Below are positions 58,915-64,000 of a stretch of DNA of 64,000 nt, one piece after another; the stretch's first letter is position 1; each line of letters starts with the position of its first letter. Both the position numbers and the translations under genes were made by a program. The notes beneath the pieces were generated by a model. The model was not told where the DNA came from, made no database searches, and was given only the letters and a program-made list of their open reading frames with translations. The DNA comes from Absidia repens (Eukaryota > Mucoromycota > Mucoromycetes > Mucorales > Cunninghamellaceae): contig MCGE01000024.1 in NCBI GenBank assembly GCA_002105175.1, forward strand, positions 186,001-250,000, in the 5' to 3' direction.

Positions 58915-59523
58915 TTTTTTTTTTATTCTTTCTGGTTGAATCAAACAGTAAAAAAATAAAAAATTCCAGGGCGCACAGTATTTAACAATGCGGTATTAAA
59001 ACTCAGCGGATTGGACTTCACCCGAAACGTTCTTCTATTCACTATTGCCGCTGCCGTTCCGGATCTTAATTTACGATAGCACCAATTTTAATGGGACTAC
59101 TATCATGTTATATTTATTTATATATATATATATATATACATATATATGCAGTGGAATCATTGATACGCCGGTTATCCTAGCCACTCGTAAACGCGCTCTA
59201 TTTGAAAACGAATAGCGGGACAGTACAGATCCTTCAGTGTGCGGGCATACTATTTTTTTTTCTTTACCTGTCATGGTACACGACGGATACTCAATACCCG
59301 AGTTGAGGATCGTTTTTCACCAAACCAGTGTGAAAGACTTATTTAGATCACGCTTCAGTGGGTAAAAAAAAAAAGGGAGACATTAATGTCATTGGCCTAC
59401 TGGGTTTAAAAACATCTCGGTCAAGCCTTTTTTTTGTGTGGATCACCTTTTTTTTTCTTCTTTCGCTTTCTTTGGTATTCTGGTTTGGACTTCTTTGCAC
59501 TAACCTTACCTATCACGACGATC
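58915..59523. other. Divergent intergenic region, epoxide hydrolase to cyclin
   Basis: Contains a TA run near 59108-59146 and short frames without motifs. It serves as the promoter space of both divergent genes. Confidence 0.45.
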
Positions 59524-60933
59524 ATGGAACAGGTACATAAAGAAGAAAATTAACATCAAGCTATATGTATATATAGAAATCAAAATAAAGAAAGATTTGA
59601 CTATTAATACCTCTCGATTCTATTTTTTTGGTTGATGTAGTGGTTTTTTACCAGAGAAGAACTCCAATTGGCACCTACCATTGCAAATGACGGTGCATCT
59701 GTATCACATGAACAAAGGATAAGGGCTCAAGGCTGCTCTATGATACAATTGGTTGGGTGTCGTTTGCAAGTGTAAATTTTTTTGTTTGATATATTGGCTC
59801 CTCTCGATATACTCATCACTTCTTTGTCTTGTGTGTTATAGACCACAAATCACTATTGCGACAGCCATGGTTTATTTTCATAGATTTTATATTCGATGCT
59901 CTTTCCATGATTACAGTATGCAAGTAAGTCGCCGTCACTTGCTCATTGATTAACAACTTAACTGATCTTCCTCCCTCTCTCTTTAGTATGTTGCTGGAGC
60001 GTGTGTCTATCTTGCATGCAAAGTAGAAGAATCATCCCGAAAAGTCAGCGATGTCACGTCAGCTTGTCTAGTAAGTCGATACAGTCGGACCAGCCAAACT
60101 GAAGAAAAACAAAAGGTACATCATACAAACCCCAAAGCAAGACATGCATAGAGTATTAAATTGAATTTATAGATGTATCAAACATTTCGATCAGCAATAC
60201 TATGGTACGAACGCTTCTTACTGGAAACACTTTGCTTTGATATGACTGTGGATCATCCTCATCAATTGGTACTTGAATTTGCTGCTGAATTGGATGGTAC
60301 AGTATTTGATGATATCTATATAAGGAGAAAAAACACATTGTCTTTAACTCAACTTTTTATTGTCTATACGCATAGCCCCAGAAAAAGTGACTCAAGCTGC
60401 TTACGGGTTTGCAAATGATAGGTAAGGCACTTATAGTACAACTAGAACACATTTTTGATCCTCCTTCTTTTCTAGTTTACGACGCCCATTATGTTTGACC
60501 TATGATCCACAAATGATTGCTGCGGCTTGTATGCTCCTAGCCTATCGAGCCGTGGACGAAGATATCCCAACAGGAACGGATACCATATGGGGACGCACCT
60601 TGGAACAAGAACCAGAATTATTGGCTGAAATTATTGGCGATATGGCTGTTTTATATAATGACTTGAATTACGTGCAGGTAAAAAAAAAAAAAAAAAAAAA
60701 GCGAGAGAGAAAGGCACCTTCAGATAGACTGAACCAACCTCTTCCTACAGTGTGGTAGTGATTCATCATCAAGCTCGAGTAGTCCTGTCACTTCCATCAG
60801 TTCACCTTCGACATCTTCTTATCGACGCAATGGTCATGCAAAATCATCAACACTAAGGAATGGGTACACAAATGGACATTCACAGCATCATCATCATCAT
60901 CATCATGAAGAATCCCGACCAAGCCCTCCTTGA
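59524..60933 (+). CDS. Cyclin K/Ctk2-type transcriptional cyclin
   Basis: Eight exons (59524-59532, 59641-59771, 59842-59923, 59987-60115, 60173-60296, 60376-60421, 60476-60677, 60751-60933) give about 301 residues. The first exon codes only MEQ. The protein then starts WFFTREELQLAPTIANDG, the hallmark of cyclins T and K and of fungal Ctk2/Pch1, which activate Cdk9/Ctk1-type kinases acting on the RNA polymerase II tail. The first cyclin fold has VPQITIATAMVYFHRFYIR and YVAGACVYLACKVEESSRKV, with the conserved Lys and Glu for CDK contact. ILWYERFLLETLCFDMTVDH follows and the second fold holds PQMIAAACMLLAYRAVDEDI. The tail is Ser-rich and ends with a seven-His run (CAT repeat at about 60884-60906). 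Confidence 0.87.
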
Positions 60934-61457
60934 AGCCAGCCAACTCAACCAACCCCCTTTTTTTATATTTATTTGTTCCTTCCCCTCACCTCACCTATTG
61001 TATTATACTATTCATTATTACAACCCCTCTAGTTATATCTTTATTTGTCCTTACGAAATCATCATCCCTGTCGTATCTACACACGCAATGCCATTTTTAA
61101 ACCTGTTTATATTCACTTCAATAAAAAACTTTACCTTTTTTTTTGACAATGTTGTATTCAATGACAAGTGCCTTTTATTAGATAATGGTTTCCCCACAAA
61201 CACCAAATAATATCTAGTGTTATACTATTCATTGTACAATTTGTTTGATCTTCTTTAGAATTATATCTTCACCTGTCATATATATATATATATATATATA
61301 TACTATATTCTCATTCACACATTCACTTCAATAAAAAAAAAATTTTGACAATATGATGTTGTATTTATGATTTTTTATTTGACGATATTTTTGAATTCAC
61401 AAATGATAGTAATAAGAATAAATTAAAAATCCATGTAAAAACTATGTAAAATCTATT
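60934..61457. other. Convergent intergenic region, cyclin to KEX1
   Basis: AATAAAAAAC near 61119 fits the cyclin 3' end and TTTATT-type signals for KEX1 are in the AT-rich part. An (AT)n run lies at about 61279-61302. No gene seen. Confidence 0.45.
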
Positions 61458-64000
61458 CTAGTGATCTTTGTCATCCTTCTTCATTGCTGTATTCAACGTC
61501 GCTTCTTCATCCCAATCAGCAAAATCATCAAATCCATCATCTGAATCATCATCAATAGCAAATTGTGAAGCATTGGTATTTCGTACTTGTTCTACATGTG
61601 TTGTTGTTGTCGTGGAATGGTGCTTGCTAGGTTCAGAATCATGATCAGCATCAAACAAGGTAGGATTATCAACAACAAGTTCATCACTAAGCAGAAGAAT
61701 GGTAAGATTACAACCGTCCATTTACGTCTCATCCTCCCTCTCTTTTTTTTTTTGACATGTTATAATTTACTTACAGTTCATTTGTATCATCTTGATCATC
61801 CAAGCGAGAGAATTTGGTTCTCTGGTTGGCAGATGCAATCCCAAAAATACCTATAAAGCGTTGCCACAAGGAGTTCGATGGTGAACCGGTTGTTGTATTT
61901 TGAGAACTATCCTTACTCTTGAAGCGATAACAGCAGGCACACAGAGCTACAAGGATTATAAGGATCACCAACGCGCCATAACTTCCAGTACTTTTCGCAT
62001 AACCCCCAAGTCCAAAACCACCCGTGTCATCGTCGCTTTCTGCTGTTGATGTGTTGTCACTAGTCTTCTCCTCGTCGTCATTGTCGTGTACTGAAGAATC
62101 GTTGTGAGTTGGTGGTTGTTGCTGATTGTTGTCATTGTTTCCAACGCGGCTGGGAAGACCGTTCACCATGTTGTCTCCAACACCCATAAATCGATTAATC
62201 ATATCCAGCGTCTCCATAGGCTTGTCATACGGAACCATGTGGCTACCATCATTGATCAAAACGTAACTAAGATTGCGTTCTTGCATATAATACCCAACTG
62301 TCTTTTTGCCAATCACCCATTCCTGTCGTTCGGCATCCTAAGTAATAAGACGAATATAATCATCCACGTTTAGTATTAACGGAGAGGGAGGGGCGATCAA
62401 AAACGACCATTTCTTTTCTTTCCAGAATTTACCTTGAATCCCGTAGCACCATTCCATGTCATGTTGCCAATCATGTATTCAGTCCCAAGATGGTTGCAAA
62501 TCAAGTCAAATTCGCCACTAAATACCACGTTAAATAAAACGAGGGAAATGAGCAACGTCAGTACGTAAACTTCATTTGCTTGTATCGTGACTTGACTTAC
62601 CTAAACAATAAGATTTCTATTTCTTTCAGTAAATCAGGTAGCAGCTAAAATAGAAATAGTAAGTAAATATGTCGGTTATAAAATCATCCTGCTCCCCCCC
62701 CCTCAGATCATCTACCATATCAGCAGGACGACTTGGATCATTCCGCAGAGCTGCAGAAACAGGGCGTGCACATTCTTGCCAGCCAAGTGCTTGTTTTTCA
62801 GAGTGGATACTTGTAGTCAATTCACTTGTCTGATAATAAAAAAAATAAAAACAGTTAAAGATAAGAATGATAATTAATCTTACTTTTTTTTGGCCCCACC
62901 CTTAAATATTTGTTCACATCGGTCAGTTCATAAGGCCATGTAAGTCCACAGCTGGGATAGCTTTCATTTTTCAGTCGAATATCGTAAGTGTTAATACACT
63001 CAGTTCCATCGCTACCCCTAAATTCGCATTATCAAAAGGTCAATTATATCCATTCACACCATTCGGTCTTCGTTACACACCTATCCTCTCTAGTCACTTA
63101 CATATGAATGCTATTTATAATAGTATCTTGTAATATGTCTTCACAGACATCAGTTTTGATCCGCAATTCCTTAGAAAGTTTGATACGGCATTCCTTCAAG
63201 TTTCTGGTGGCCCTATCCTAGTAGATATATCAAATAAAATCATTTGGTTGTCAATCATATTCATTCTTTCATCCATACGATTGCTTTTTAAATACCAAAT
63301 GTTGTCCCTCAAGAAGATTGTTCATGACACTAAAGTCGTAGTAAGCTTCATACTAGATAAGATACAACTGGTTAGAATGCGATTGATTAAAACTTTTTTC
63401 TGTAATTTCTTTTACCTGGTGTGTTGGGGAGATCCATCCGTTTCCAATAGCGATACCTTTGAGATTGTACTATGGGAGAAAAGAAAAGAGGGGTGTATAA
63501 GAGTCAAACATTCCTTCAGAATTACGTTCACATACCTTGAATGTGTCCTTTTTATTCAATTCTAACACACGGTTGGCAAAATAAGGGATGTAGGTTCCAG
63601 CATAACTTTCACCAGCAAGGTATAACTATACAATAGAATTGATAAGGAAGTCGTTGTTTAGTATTGTTTCCATCTTGTCTTTTTGGAAAGGGAGTACTTA
63701 CATCTTGATTTTTTAAATATGGAAATATATCCATAAACTTTTCCAAAAAAGTGGTAAATTCTACAACAACCTATATACGTAAAAATCCACGGTGAGACCT
63801 TTATGTCATGGAAATCTATAATTCAAGGCTATACCTGAGTCATGTTGTGCAATAAGCCATCTCCGTCTGCAAAACTAAATCCTGTACCAACGGGTTGATC
63901 CAAAAATACAATAGTAGCGTGATCTTGCCACCCATGTGCATTGACAGTCAAGGATAAATCGGGATTAACCCTGTAAGGCCCATTTTCCAAAAAGAGACCA
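61458..64000 (-). CDS. KEX1: Serine carboxypeptidase KEX1 (5' truncated by window edge)
   Basis: Twelve minus-strand exons are visible from 64000 down: 64000-63835, 63770-63702, 63625-63536, 63469-63416, 63352-63296, 63217-63102, 63017-62900, 62829-62716, 62644-62601, 62517-62433, 62337-61775 and 61686-61458. About 568 residues are present. KEX1 removes C-terminal Lys/Arg in the late Golgi, after Kex2. The family is set by [18 protein letters not shown] and the nucleophile motif [32 protein letters not shown] holds the catalytic Asp and [13 protein letters not shown] the His. A spacer rich in Asn, Asp and Ser precedes a membrane segment ([19 protein letters not shown]) and an acidic cytosolic tail ([18 protein letters not shown]). 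That topology separates KEX1 from vacuolar CPY. A donor at 62716 and its acceptor at 62645 needed an intron across a G-rich run. Confidence 0.93.

Noticed and set aside
1..64000. CRISPR arrays, prokaryotic operons, bacterial insertion sequences
   Set aside because: No regularly spaced direct repeats with unique spacers were seen, and all genes have eukaryotic intron structure.

Overview
The window looks like a compact, AT-rich nuclear contig from a filamentous fungus, most likely an early-diverging (Mucoromycota-type) lineage. About 26 protein-coding loci sit on both strands. Most are cut by several short GT-AG introns, many flanked by T/A-rich tracts, and the proteins are clearly eukaryotic: CCT3, RPB11, VPS26, RPL9, NDUFA1, mS41, KEX1, homocitrate synthase, LEU2 and ILV2. 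Lineage is inferred from gene content and intron style; no marker gene was compared. All exon boundaries were worked out by eye from frame continuity, splice consensus and recalled family sequences.

Layout. 1-7.3 kb: 3' end of a membrane protein, CCT3, a saccharopine-dehydrogenase-like oxidoreductase and RPB11. 7.3-18.1 kb: repeats, an OPT-family transporter, a damaged-looking DHHC palmitoyltransferase locus and an arrestin-like protein. 18.5-23.3 kb: homocitrate synthase and methylenetetrahydrofolate reductase, transcribed divergently. 23.3-31.9 kb: repeats, a small secreted protein, a Maf-type nucleotide pyrophosphatase and complex I NDUFA1. 31.9-42.8 kb: a SulP/STAS anion transporter, a METTL21-type lysine methyltransferase, and the divergent LEU2/ILV2 pair. 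43-47 kb: a repeat-rich island with a 5'-truncated LINE. 47.5-64 kb: VPS26, RPL9, repeats, mitoribosomal mS41, a Rieske-domain protein, a coiled-coil protein, an epoxide hydrolase, a cyclin K/Ctk2-type cyclin and the KEX1 carboxypeptidase, which runs off the right edge.

The strongest non-genic signal is a dispersed repeat family, called R here, with ten copies (R1-R10) spread over about 52 kb. Full copies are about 1 kb. They have a head with TTCAAATCCCGC followed by CACGTG, a conserved core around GCATGGGGAAACCCTTTCATTTT, and a body of degenerate units that repeatedly carry CAATAAAA. Copy R8 is interrupted by a 781-bp LINE remnant with an RT-type zinc knuckle, a poly(A) tail and a perfect 16-bp target-site duplication, so R8 predates that insertion. 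A second, SINE-like poly(A)-tailed segment lies beside R7.

Functionally the window holds several amino-acid and sulfur/folate steps: lysine (homocitrate synthase), leucine (LEU2), branched-chain (ILV2), methionine/folate (MTHFR), sulfate uptake and oligopeptide uptake. TGASTCA motifs of the Gcn4/CPC1 type lie in the divergent promoters and upstream of the OPT gene. Three loci (DHHC, arrestin-like, SulP) show single-base reading-frame breaks that are either assembly errors or real decay.
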